A DNA stretch of 64,000 nucleotides from Puccinellia tenuiflora. Lineage: Eukaryota; Streptophyta; Magnoliopsida; Poales; Poaceae. The stretch is from NCBI GenBank assembly GCA_012064385.1, contig QRDG01002521.1, positions 1-64,000 of the forward strand, given 5' to 3'. The notes beneath the pieces were generated by a model. The model did no database searches. It was not told where the DNA came from and saw only the letters and a list, made by a program, of their open reading frames with translations. Shown in pieces: positions 24,286 through 34,277 of this stretch (its first letter is position 1; every line of letters starts with the position of its first letter). A program made the position numbers and the translations under genes.

Positions 24286-25078
24286 TTCCTACAGCAATTT
24301 GAGGGTTTTCTTTATCAGACACAGTTAGTAGCTCATCATCATGTGCATCATCTACATCAGCTGCAGCTTCTTCCATCAACTCTTTATCCACATATTCAAA
24401 AGAATTTTTGTTACCTTCACCTGTGTCTCTTCTATCATCACTCTTCTTCTTCTTCTTTTTCTCCTTATCTCTATCATCTACTGGAATTCCAAAACATTCA
24501 GCAATCTCAGTGTTTTCCATTGGTGCCATGACCAAATCAGTAGTGTCAGCTAGTTCGACTGAATTCCAGTCAACACAAACAACACCTGCAGCAGCATCAA
24601 CCCCCTCAACTGAAACTGTCACGTCGGTACGTATGGACACTACCTCCCTCCGTGAAGCCCAATCATCATCTAACATCTGCGAAGCCAACTTTGAGGGCAC
24701 ATATCCAACCTTTGAATCTGATTTCAAATCAACAAGCTCTGCTTGAAAGGTAACCTGTTTGCTTGTCCAGCCATCTTGCTGATCAATTTCTTCAACCATA
24801 TCTTCTCCATTCTCAATTCTCACATACTCTCCCTTCCAATAATCAAACCGTAATAATGCTACTTCTTGCTCTGGACCCCAAAGAACACTCTCTCCAAGTT
24901 TCTCCACCACATTCTTCATGGCCTTCTCTTCCAAAATCTGTAGCTCTTGGGGATCAATCTCTGAAAATTCGACCTCTAATCTCACTACTGTATCTCTCTC
25001 GATGTCCCACACACTATTATCACCTAGTTTCGCCTTAGATTCAAAGAATTTGACAGTGAATTCGAAGTTCCTCGGCAT
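24286..25078 (-). pseudogene. MULE (MudrA-like) transposase, N-terminal part
   Basis: Starts MPRNFEFTVKFFESKAK. It carries an acidic, lysine-rich low-complexity stretch and reaches the conserved motif ELLTVSDKENPQIAVGTL. In MudrA-like proteins that motif is followed by the MuDR DNA-binding domain. Here it is followed by the CACTA terminus at 24285. The frame is open over this part. Together with 1799-3006 it is one gene split by the composite CACTA, with the DNA-binding region lost. An upstream ATG at 25156 also opens the frame, but the family alignment I recall favours 25078. Confidence 0.7.
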
Positions 25079-25500
25079 AGCATCACCTCTGTTTTGAATG
25101 GCGGCGGGACGTGTGAGGTAGCGGAATAAAACCAATTCACATACGAATCTAGGCAAAAAGATGCATCGAATTTTTTTTAGACAAAAATGGATTCATGTAC
25201 CTATTTGAAGCACTCTCGCCCTTCTCCTCGGGGTTCATCCTCGTTCAACACACCGCCCTATCGAAACGAGCAGGCCAGTGGGACTAGGGTGAGACCGAGG
25301 GGGGGTCACGAATTGGCCGAGGCGACAAGGGTCAGATCCCAATCCAAACGAGCAGGTGGCTGCCGCCGCCGAGAACAAACTGGCTGATGCCGCCGCCGTC
25401 GGAAAAGAAGGGTATGGTGGGGAATGGTGGCGGCATGGGCAGCTCCAAGATTCAGTCGGCGGCAAAATAGTTCGGACCCACCTGTCGGAATAACTGACTA
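25079..25500. other. Upstream flank of the MULE gene, no feature resolved
   Basis: Leader-like sequence with a GC-rich portion on the minus strand. It may hold the MULE 5' leader and terminal repeat, but I cannot find a second copy to prove it. Confidence 0.3.
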
Positions 25501-25506
25501 TCACTT

Positions 25507-25722
25507 GCTAAACCTAAATCTATGAGCACAACTAAGTGATTCAGAATCAATCCAACATTACGACCGTTTAATTAACCATATCGTGTGCTGGCTATTTTGG
25601 CCGTCCGAAACGTCGCGCAGTAGCTATTTCTTCGAACGATGTCGCATTTTTCACCATTCCGATGAAAAACGCCGCACATGAGCTATTCGCCCCGCTGCTG
25701 CTAGGCTTTTTCCTACTAGTGG
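25507..25722 (-). mobile_element. Remnant of a CACTA end
   Basis: The plus strand ends in GGCTTTTTCCTACTAGTG; inverted, it begins CACTAGTAGGAAAAAGCC, a good CACTA terminus. No matching left end was found in the window. Subterminal palindromes around AATAGCTACTGCG and GCTATTTTGG are weak. Confidence 0.35.
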
Positions 25723-25849
25723 CGTGTCGCATCGAGAGGGTCCACGATGATGCCTGTGGAGGAGCCGCGTCCATATTTAGCGGGGACACTGCCGAAGGAG
25801 CGGGCGTAATTCTCTAAACCGCACCAACAGGTGAGACCGCGCGGCCTAC

Positions 25850-25967
25850 CCGGCCCAGACGTCAGCGAGGTCCAAGTTGACACCGGAGAGGTCGGTGTAG
25901 CGAGCAGGGTTGTGGACGAGGATGTAGTAGATGGAGACAAAGTTGACGAAGCACTGGCGCGCCCTAC
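25850..25967 (-). pseudogene. Unidentified exon-like fragment
   Basis: A 118-base open stretch lies between a consensus acceptor (CATAG at 25968) and a GTAGG donor (25849) on the minus strand. It reads QCFVNFVSIYYILVHNPA then RYTDLSGVNLDLADVW. Composition and splice borders look like real plant coding sequence, but I do not recognise the protein. No neighbouring exons were found, so it is probably a stranded or captured fragment. Confidence 0.3.
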
Positions 25968-26417
25968 CTATGCCAGATTTTGTGCATAGGATCACAGACA
26001 CAGAGGGTTCCCCTAACCCCCCCTGTTTAGAGATTTGGCATGGGGCGCAAGGAGACTTCGTACGATCTCGTCTGCGCACGATCTCGTCTTCATCGGAGGT
26101 GGGTCGTTCGCGGGTCACAAGCATAGAGGGGGTTGCAGAAGTTTACCCAGGTTCGGTTTCGACTGTCCATGAAACTTTGGCTTTACTTGGTTGGTTGCCA
26201 AATTTTGGCTGCCCATTGGAAGTTGCCAACTCTCCTCACAATATCTTCACAAATATTACCAACTCATTAACCAACAAGGAGTCGAGAATATCTAGCCAAT
26301 ATTTTGGCTAGTTAAGATGACATCATGCCAATATGCCAAGTCATGGACGAATAGAACAAGTCAGGATGATGACTAAAACAGTAGTAGTTATTATGTAACA
26401 ATCAGTTTAGTTGATAC

Positions 26418-26420
26418 TAC
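26418..26420 (+). repeat. Target duplication TAC, left
   Basis: TAC precedes CACTAGTGG and recurs at 38133-38135 after CACTAGTG, the 3-bp duplication of CACTA elements. Confidence 0.85.
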
Positions 26421-26439
26421 CACTAGTGGAAAACCCCCT

Positions 26440-26660
26440 ATAGTCCCGGTTGGTTTGGGCCATTCGTCCCGGTTCCCCAACCGGGACTAGCCAATCGGGA
26501 CGAATGCTAGTCCCGGTTGGGACACGAACCGGGACGAATGGGGCTGCACGTGGCCCGTTCGGATGCAGCACGGCGGAGGGCTTTCGTCCCGGTTCGTATT
26601 ACGAACCGGGACTATTGACCCGCGGCTTTCGTCCGGTTCGTATTACGAACCGGGACTATT
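26440..26660. repeat. Subterminal CCGGGAC palindromes, left end of CACTA
   Basis: Several copies of TCCCGGTT...AACCGGGAC, including two near-identical TTCGTATTACGAACCGGGAC units about 50 bases apart. Mirror counterparts lie at 37885-38060. Confidence 0.75.
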
Positions 26661-27036
26661 GACTCGTCAGATTTTACTTTTTCCAGAAATTTCAGAAAAT
26701 TGTTTAAATTTATAAAATCAATAATGCTTATTCTGTAATTCATAAAAATATGAATAAAATACTAAAATGTTCAGAAAAATAAGACCTATTTAATTATTTC
26801 AAATGCATGCATGTTTAAAAAACTTAAATTAAATATTTTTTAGAACTACAAAAATGCCACTACTAGTTAAATAAGAGGAACCACTATTACACATCATCGC
26901 CACGAATATATATATTACACACATCTCATTCGTCGTGCTTGGTCAAACATATTACAAACGGTACATGTAGTACACACGAGTTTCATTCTTATATATATAC
27001 ATCTCTTTTACACTCACTATTTAATTTAAACCTTAT

Positions 27037-30000
27037 AGTAGTATTCTCCTTTCGGATGTAGGACCTCCGCATCTAAGAATCCGGCAATTTCCTCTTGAAT
27101 TGCTCGTATGCGATCATGTGGTAGAAGGCCTTCCCGCAACCGTCCGATCTTATTAAAAAAGGGTCAATATATATGAATGAAAGTAAACACAATTGATGGC
27201 AATAAAGTAAAATTATGAATATTGCATACGCACTTCAAGTTCTTCTAAGATTCTGCCCTTCTCATAGCACGTCTGACGAATGAACTCGCAGATGTAGTAT
27301 CCACATAAATGATTCCCACTTCCCTGCCTCAAGCACTTAACGGGAACAGAGTTCGATCAAAAAATGGTAACGGTATTGAACTAGAATCAAAGAGATGCGC
27401 GGATCTAGGTAGTAGTACTTACATTTATTTCTTTAAATGTAAGCTCCTTCGCCCAATCACCCCAAGCCCTGGCGGTGAATCGTTTCCAAGCCCTGCCCGG
27501 CAAAGAAAATGAATAAAGGAGTTATATATTAATTACTTGCTATCAGGAAATGAACGGAAAGTTGCCGATATAGTGCCATAATGATTGAAATTACCTCTGG
27601 AGGCATTCCTGCATGTTCGCCCAATCCTTAAGGGGTTTATGTAAGGAGTCCATGACTTGTACTACTCCTTTGTCAGGCATAATGATTAGCAGAATAAAGT
27701 GGAAGCTGCGCACGCATAAGTCATCAATTATACACTTAACATCGAGAAATTAAGCGAAATAGAATGTGTAGAAGACAGTAACACTTCCTTGAAGTTGTAA
27801 GGAAATAGTATTTCTCTTTTGATTTCGTTAAACCATAACGCATTTACCAAGTTATTCTCTGTTTCGTTGTAAAAATCACGGAGACTTTTTTCATGAACGA
27901 AATTTGGTTCAACGAACCCAATGTCATAGATTTGTCCTCTTTTGCATTGGAGAATCTTCATTCTGCATAATTAATATAGTGATGAGTAAGATTATAAATG
28001 CAATGAACGAGGTGAGCTAGCTAGAGACTTAATTACAGAAATAATACTTACAGACAATAAGCACTGATGATAGCTTTGTCAAGGGCGTCTTGTTGGTATA
28101 ACTGAAATAATTCAGAAAATTCAATCATTACCACGCCAGATCGCCCGTAATGCTCATTCTTATATCCCACGTGGATCCAATTTCCCCCTTTCTTTGAGTC
28201 TGTCATGTACCAACTATGCAATCTTCGCATTTTTGTTGGTAGATCTTTGACTAACTCAGGTTTGACGAGAGGATGCCTGTGCCGGTATTTGTATTTTGGA
28301 ACTATGTCTTCGTGGAATTGTAATTGGCTTAAGTACTGAGCAATAGACAAGCCCTGAGCAGAGGCTGCTTCTCCGTACAGTGCAACAAACTCAGGATCGA
28401 TGCCGACCGCATGTTTGCTCGACCCCACCTCGGTATCGGAAAACACTTTGAGCGGGGGGCACGATTGTTTTTGCTGTTCTCCGAGCAGGGCAACTGACTT
28501 CCGGCTTGCACTATCTTTCTGCCGGCGTTTATTTGCCTGAGCCGACTTGAGAATAGAGCGGTCATAGTCTGGTGTCAGCTTTGGCGGGGGTTGTATAAGG
28601 GTCTTCAACATTTTCAAGACGGCGGATTTTTCTTCTAGGGTGTCGGGGAACTCTGCCGCTTTCGGCTTCTTTCTCTTCAAGTTAGCAAACCACTCGTCCG
28701 TTTGGGCTTTTACGATCGCCTCATTTTCCTCCACCGTATAGTCATAAGGCCTCTTGGGAAGATTCTTATGAGGTACTTTTGGGAGGGGTGACCTTCTACG
28801 TTTCGGTGATCGGTTACCACTCCTCGTAGTACCAGCAGTGGTACGCTGAGCCTGAGTGGACGGAGACGACTGACGCGGCGGTGGAGACGGCTGCGCTAGA
28901 GAGTGGTGAGGTGGCGGAGATGGCGCCTGAGGCGGCGGCGGTGGAGAGGACTGTTGCGTTGGAGAGTGGTGAGGCGGCGGAGACGGCGCCTGAGGCGGCG
29001 GCGGTGGAGAGGACTGTTGCGTTGGAGACTAGTGAGGAGTCGATGGCCTTGGCGGCCAGTTTGGAAGCACGATGAATTACTTTGGCCATAGAATAGTCCC
29101 TTTCCTGGCTTCTCCAAGTTCAACCACATCCCCATCTTCACCTGCAGGATGTTCCAGCTTCCGCTCCTCAAATCCTTTACTAACTTCATCCACCCCGACA
29201 ATAGCGTAGCCATGAGGAACCGGGGAGCAATGGAAAGTTGGTGTAGGTCCAATTGGTATGGCATAGCCGACCGCCACCTTCATGGTTAAGTTGAACACTT
29301 TCACATGTAGCTCACAAGGTGTGCTCTCCGTGATATCATCCACTGGGTAGCGACAAAGAGCATCCGTCATCAGTGCATCATCATCACCAGCCGGGACCAT
29401 GCTCGAAGCCACGCTGCTTTTCCGATATGATGGGTCGGTAGCATCGACTGCAGCTTCTACAACGTGCTGCTGAGATAGGCCGGCAGTGCCTTGCTGGCTA
29501 AGTTCGTTAATTTGATCCTGCTGCCGCTTCATTTGATCCTGCTGCTGCTTAATTGTTTCTTCTATATTACGCAGCCGGTCTGCAGCAGCGATTGCTTCCC
29601 TTGCCTCCCTTTCCTTTCTCCTCTGATGACTTTTGTAGGGAAATATTTTCCTTTCCACGGGAAACCCATGTGCCCACGGCTTGGAGCCTGAGGTGCCTCG
29701 TGTTCGTCCTTCGTGTTCGGGATTCCCAAGGGCGCGTGCAAGCTCATCATTCTCTCTATCGGTACGGAAACCGTCCCTCTTCAACATCCTTTACTGCTTT
29801 CCTAATTTCTTCGATGGGTAGTAGGGGATTATCCTTGTGTCTTCTGGTATATATGCACTTTCCTTCTGCGTCCAATGTGCCCCCATGCCCGTAAAACCAA
29901 TTTCTTGTCCGTTCGATCCATCCTTTTTTTATAGGCTCTGGAACGATCCCTTTATCCAGCAGGTCGGCCTCAAGTTTATCCCACTTAGGTATGGAACAGG

Positions 30001-30903
30001 CGTAGCCACCAGCCCCCATAGTATGGTGGTACTTCTTTTTAGCAGCATTTGCCTTGTTTATTGCAGACTTTAACTGAGCTTCCTCCGATTTCTTGTAATT
30101 CACAAAATCTTCCCAGTAGTCTCTTATCTTCTCATACCCGTGATCGAAATCCGGAGTTTTATCTTTCAAGATAAAGTCGGTGTACAATCTTTTCTTAAAT
30201 TTGTTGAATAGCTCGGCCATCTTCTTAAGAGCCCACGCCTTGACTTTATCTTCTAGAGCTTTTTTTTGGGCAGCCATCTCCTCCTCATCTGGCTCCCCCT
30301 CCTCTGGATCCACCTCTGGCAACGGCAAGGTGAAATTAACCATGACCTTTTGAAAAAGGCATTTTTTGCCTACGGGGCCGATATAGCTAACTTCAGGATC
30401 CCTTGGCTTATTCCATTCTCGGATGGTGATCGGGACGTAGTCCCTAACAACAACACCGCATTGCTTCACAATTTTTTTTCTAACATCAATTGGAGCAATG
30501 GGTTCGCCGTCTGCAGCGACTTCTTCGATCCTGTACCGGATATGGTCCTCCAACTTTTTGGTTGGGCCTCGTTTCATCCTCACAGAGGATTTGCTCGATC
30601 CGGATGGCTAAAAGAAGAAAGACCGTTAATATGTGTATATGGACAACAGAGGCTAAATTAATTAATATAAATATATATATGCACCTCGTCGGAGTTTGTA
30701 ATAATCAATGTTGCACCGGAGCCACCGGCTTCTGCCTTGTCAGCTTCTCCCTCATCGGAGATGCCGAGTTCGGCCTCTTTCCAGGCGTTGAGAGACTCAT
30801 CCCCCTCACCGGAGTCGTTCAGAAAGTGACTTGCATCATCATCGCCGCGGATCATATCCTCAAGGATATTTTCCTGATTTTCATCTCTGCCGTGTGGTTC
30901 CAT
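27037..30903 (-). pseudogene. CACTA TNPA-like protein with Ulp1-type protease domain
   Basis: Second gene of the CACTA element. Exon 1 (30903-30685) is acidic and starts MEPHGRDENQEN. Exon 2 (30607 to about 28051) holds a Transposase_24-like region (KRGPTKKLEDHIRYRIEEV, NWFYGHGGTLDAEGKCIY), a coiled coil rich in Gln, a Pro-rich linker with a duplicated 60-bp unit, and the start of a C48/Ulp1-like domain. Further exons (27962 to about 27785, 27705-27600, 27490-27420, 27325-27235, 27155-27037) supply FHFILLIIMPDKG, AWKRFTARAW and GNHLCGYYICEF. Lesions: a one-base insertion near 29773, in-frame stops at 29077-29079 and 29029-29031, and a damaged donor near 27790. TNPA-type proteins bind subterminal repeats; the role of the protease domain is unclear. 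Confidence 0.8.
28881..29030 (-). repeat. Duplicated 60-bp proline-coding unit
   Basis: Two tandem copies of about 60 bp encode SPTQQSSPPPPPQAPSPPPH-like sequence in the linker of the TNPA-like protein. Tandem slippage in a linker is the likely origin. Confidence 0.6.
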
Positions 30904-30909
30904 AGTTTC

Positions 30910-32082
30910 TGCAAAATACGAAAGTTATTTTCGGAGCCGTCTCTGCCGTGTCGTTCAGAAAACTTGTAGGGATAGAATGGTACTATAAGGAAAGGCGCGC
31001 GTTGTTGCGCCTGTTGTTTCTAAGCGTCGTCATGGTGATATATATGACAAATAATTCAGCATATGATCTTGTCTGAAATGGAACAAAATTGAATTGTAGT
31101 AATAATATGACACCTACGAAATAGGAATCATTAACTAACTACACATTTCGATATCATTGTACTTCACATGAACATCACTTGAGCAAAATTGTACACAGGT
31201 CCAATTACACGGTGCACCGATTAAAAATATCACAGTATACAATTCTATCAATTCATACAAATAATATTATCAATTCCATCAATTCATACAAATAATTCTA
31301 TCAATTCCATCAATTCATACAAATAATTCTATCAATTCCATCAATTCATACAAATAATTCTATCAATTCCATCTATTCATACAAAACTGTAAATAAATAA
31401 ATGACAGTATCAAATCCAATTCTATCATACAAATAAATATGAAGCCTAAAATTATTGGATTTTGGATAAATATTTATTTATACAAATATGAAGCCTAACA
31501 TTGCCAATTAAACTAAAATTGCTAAACTAAAATTGAAAATGGCAAACTAAAATTGGTAAACTAAGATTGCTAAACTAGCATTGCTAAACAAGAATGGCTA
31601 ATTAAACTAAAATTGCTAAAGTAAAATTGCTAATTACACTAAAATTGCTAAAGTAAAATTGCTAATTAAACTAAATTTTTTTGAATTTTTCTAAATCTAC
31701 CTAAATCTGTCCAAATCTACACTAACTATCAATTTTTTGAATTTTTCTAAAACTAACTAACTAACCTACACCACCATCAATTATTTGAATTTTTAAAAAA
31801 ATTTAAAACTAACTAACTAAAACTAAGACTAAAACTAACTAACTAAATTACTAACTAACTAAAATTACTAATGCACTAACTAACAAAAAATACTAACTAA
31901 TAATTTAAATTACTAACTAAAACTAACTAACTAAATTACTAAATAAAACTAACTAACTAAATTACTAACCCTAGGACCAACTAGGAGTACCACTAATTTC
32001 AATCATTTTAACTACTACTAACCCTAAAAGCAGCAGCAAATTCAACAATTTTAATTAACTGCTAACCCTAAGTGCATGCTCA
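30910..32082 (-). other. First intron of the TNPA-like gene, AT-rich
   Basis: On the minus strand ATTCGCAAG|GTGAGC near 32083 gives a donor and TTTTGCAG near 30909 an acceptor just before the ATG at 30903. The intron is AT-rich with CTAACT and AAATTGCTAAACT low-complexity runs (31500-31960). The splice sites are inferred. Confidence 0.45.
31238..31388. repeat. 31-bp minisatellite in the intron
   Basis: Nearly five copies of a unit reading TATCAATTCCATCAATTCAT followed by ACAAATAATTC. Units 2-4 are almost identical. Confidence 0.75.
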
Positions 32083-32378
32083 CCTTGCGAATTGCAGCGG
32101 AGGCGCAGCAGGGGAACGGAGGATCCTCCTCGGCTAGAGCAGCGGACGGGCTGGAACAGGGGAGGAGCTTCGACGGCGGAGGAGCTCGGACGGCAGAGAG
32201 GTGGCGTGGAGGAGCGGGCGGCGGAGGGCGGCGCGGAGCGGGCGCCGGAGGATCGGACGACGGCGAGTGGTGCGGCAAATTTCGGCAGCCTGACGACGTC
32301 GATCTCTATTGCGCCGCGCTGGTCCTTGGTCGAAAATGGGTGGAATGGGGAAGAAGAAGAGGCAGGCAGTTTTAAAGC
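32083..32378 (-). promoter_or_regulatory. Promoter and untranslated first exon of the TNPA-like gene
   Basis: Minus-strand CTTTAAAAC at about 32370-32378 is a TATA-like box, followed by a GC-rich leader that ends at the GTGAGC donor. Subterminal-type GGTCCGGTTGG repeats (32390-32600) lie directly upstream. The layout copies that of a CACTA 5' end but sits inside the element. Confidence 0.45.
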
Positions 32379-32389
32379 AGAGAGGCCTT

Positions 32390-32600
32390 TAGGTCCGGTT
32401 CGTAGAAGGAACCGGGACCAAAGGGTCTTTAGGCCCGGTTGGTGGCACCAACCGAGACCTTAGGCCTACCCTTTAGGTCCGGTTGATGCCACCAACCGGA
32501 CCTAAAGGTCATTTTCGGTGGCACCGAAAAGGCGCGCGCCAAAATGACCTTTAGGTCCGGTTGGTGGCACCAACCGGACCTAAAGACCTTTTTAAGTTTT
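32390..32600. repeat. Internal subterminal-like palindromes (GGTCCGGTTGG...CCAACCGGACC)
   Basis: Several inverted repeats with the core TAGGTCCGGTTGGTGGCACC occur upstream of the TNPA-like promoter. The core differs from the CCCGGTT core at the outer ends, so this block may come from another CACTA family. Confidence 0.6.
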
Positions 32601-33130
32601 TCAAAATTGTAATAAACTTATAAATTCAATATCTTTTGATCTGTTTATCAGAAAAATGCAAATAATATATCAAATTGTTCATAAAAATGTAATCTATATA
32701 TTTATTAGAAATCCATTTTTGTTTGACATTAGAGGTGAATTCATTTAAGTAAAAAAATTGGAATTTCAACTTAATTAAGTTATTAAACTTATAAATTCAA
32801 TATCTTTTCATATGTTTATTAGAAAAATAAAATTAAAATATCAAATTGTTGAGAAAAATGTAATCTATCTATTTATGACAAATTCTTTTTTTTTAGATTA
32901 TAGGTGCATTTGATATGCAGGCACTCACGAGCCACAATTAACTTATTAAACTTATAAATTCAATATCTTTTGATCTGTTTACCATAAAAATGCAATTAAA
33001 ATATCAAATTGTTCATAAAAATATAATCAAAAAATGTATAATAAGCCGGTGGGATTCCGAAGCACTGGAGCCCGGCTCCGGCGAAACCGGAAGCTTGCGC
33101 ATCCGTCTCTCGTCGTCGTGAGCAGCAAAT
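32600..33130. other. AT-rich stretch without genes
   Basis: Three degenerate direct repeats of a block beginning TAAACTTATAAATTCAATATC (near 32612, 32787 and 32947). I see no coding sequence. Confidence 0.5.
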
Positions 33131-33138
33131 CGACCTTC

Positions 33139-33241
33139 GATCCAAGCAGCCGCAAGACTTCTCTGATGATCTAATGACCGTCCCAAAAAGTATTGGGAAT
33201 GTTGTAGATCATCAGAGCGCCTTGCAGCTGCTTGGATCCGA
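33139..33241. repeat. 34-bp imperfect hairpin
   Basis: CGATCCAAGCAGCCGCAAG... and ...CTTGCAGCTGCTTGGATCCG are inverted copies over about 34 bases around a loop of about 35 bases. It may be a small fold-back remnant. Confidence 0.5.
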
Positions 33242-33529
33242 CCGAGGGGCATGGCTACCACTTCCACCACCACCACTCCCACCTCCTCGGCAATTCATCA
33301 TTGTGTCACCCTAATCCAGTGGTTGGATTCAACCTACCCGAGGGCTTGTGTTTCCAACATCGTCGTTGTGTTGTCCTTATTCACCGACCTACAGGAGGTG
33401 GCTCCAATGGCTGGCCGACGAACAAGGACAAACACAATAATGCCAGGGAACATGCCAGCGGGTAGGCTAAATCCAACCATTGGGTTCGGTGGCAAAGGTA
33501 GACGCTCGTTGTGTGCCGTTCGCTGCAGG

Positions 33530-34100
33530 GACGTCGCTATTCAAAAGAAACACACCCCTGATCCAACGGCTCACAAGCGTTTGAAAGAAACACACGATCC
33601 GTGTGATTTTTTAGTCCCGGTTGGTGTTACCAACCGGGACTAGTTCTAAAAATCCAACGGTTCACAAGCCCTCAAAAGAAACACACCCCTGATCTAACGG
33701 CTCACAAGCGTTTGAAAGAAACACATGATCCATGTGATTCTTTAGTCCCGGTTGGTGTTACCAACCGGGACTAGTTCTAAAAATCCAACGGCTCACAAGC
33801 CCTCAAAAGAAACACACCCCTGATCCAACGGCTCACAAGCGTTTCAAAGAAACACACGATCCATGTGATTCTTTAGTCCCGGTTGGTGTTACCAACCGGG
33901 ACTAGTTCTAAAAATCCAACGGCTCACAAGCCCTCAAAAGAAACACACCCCTGATCCAACAGCTCACAAGCGTTTCAAAGAAACACACGATCCGTGTGAT
34001 TCTTTAGTCCTGGTTGGTGTTACCAACCGGGAGTAGTTCTAAAAATCCAACGGCTCACAAGCCCTCAAAAGAAACACACCCCTGATCCAACGGCTCACAA
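33530..34100. repeat. 131-bp tandem repeat with a CACTA-like palindrome
   Basis: Four and a half units with period 131 (palindromes at 33612, 33743, 33874 and 34005). Each holds TAGTCCCGGTTGGTG joined to its inverse (the last copy has two changes), followed by ATCCAACGGCTCACAAG. The palindrome matches the subterminal repeats of the host element. Confidence 0.8.
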
Positions 34101-34277
34101 TACCGTGTGTTTTGTATACGAACTTCTCACCAGTTTTTGTTGCAGCAGAAAGAGTGAAGCGGAGCCGGCACGATCATACATATATTGTGTAATGCATTTG
34201 ACAACACTCATACATAAAAAGGTTTTGAGAACACTCATACATAAATTGTTTTATATATTATTACACTCATACTTAGA

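Noticed and set aside
31238..31388. CRISPR-like regular repeat
   Set aside because: The 31-bp units are directly tandem with no spacers and lie in a plant intron. It is a minisatellite.
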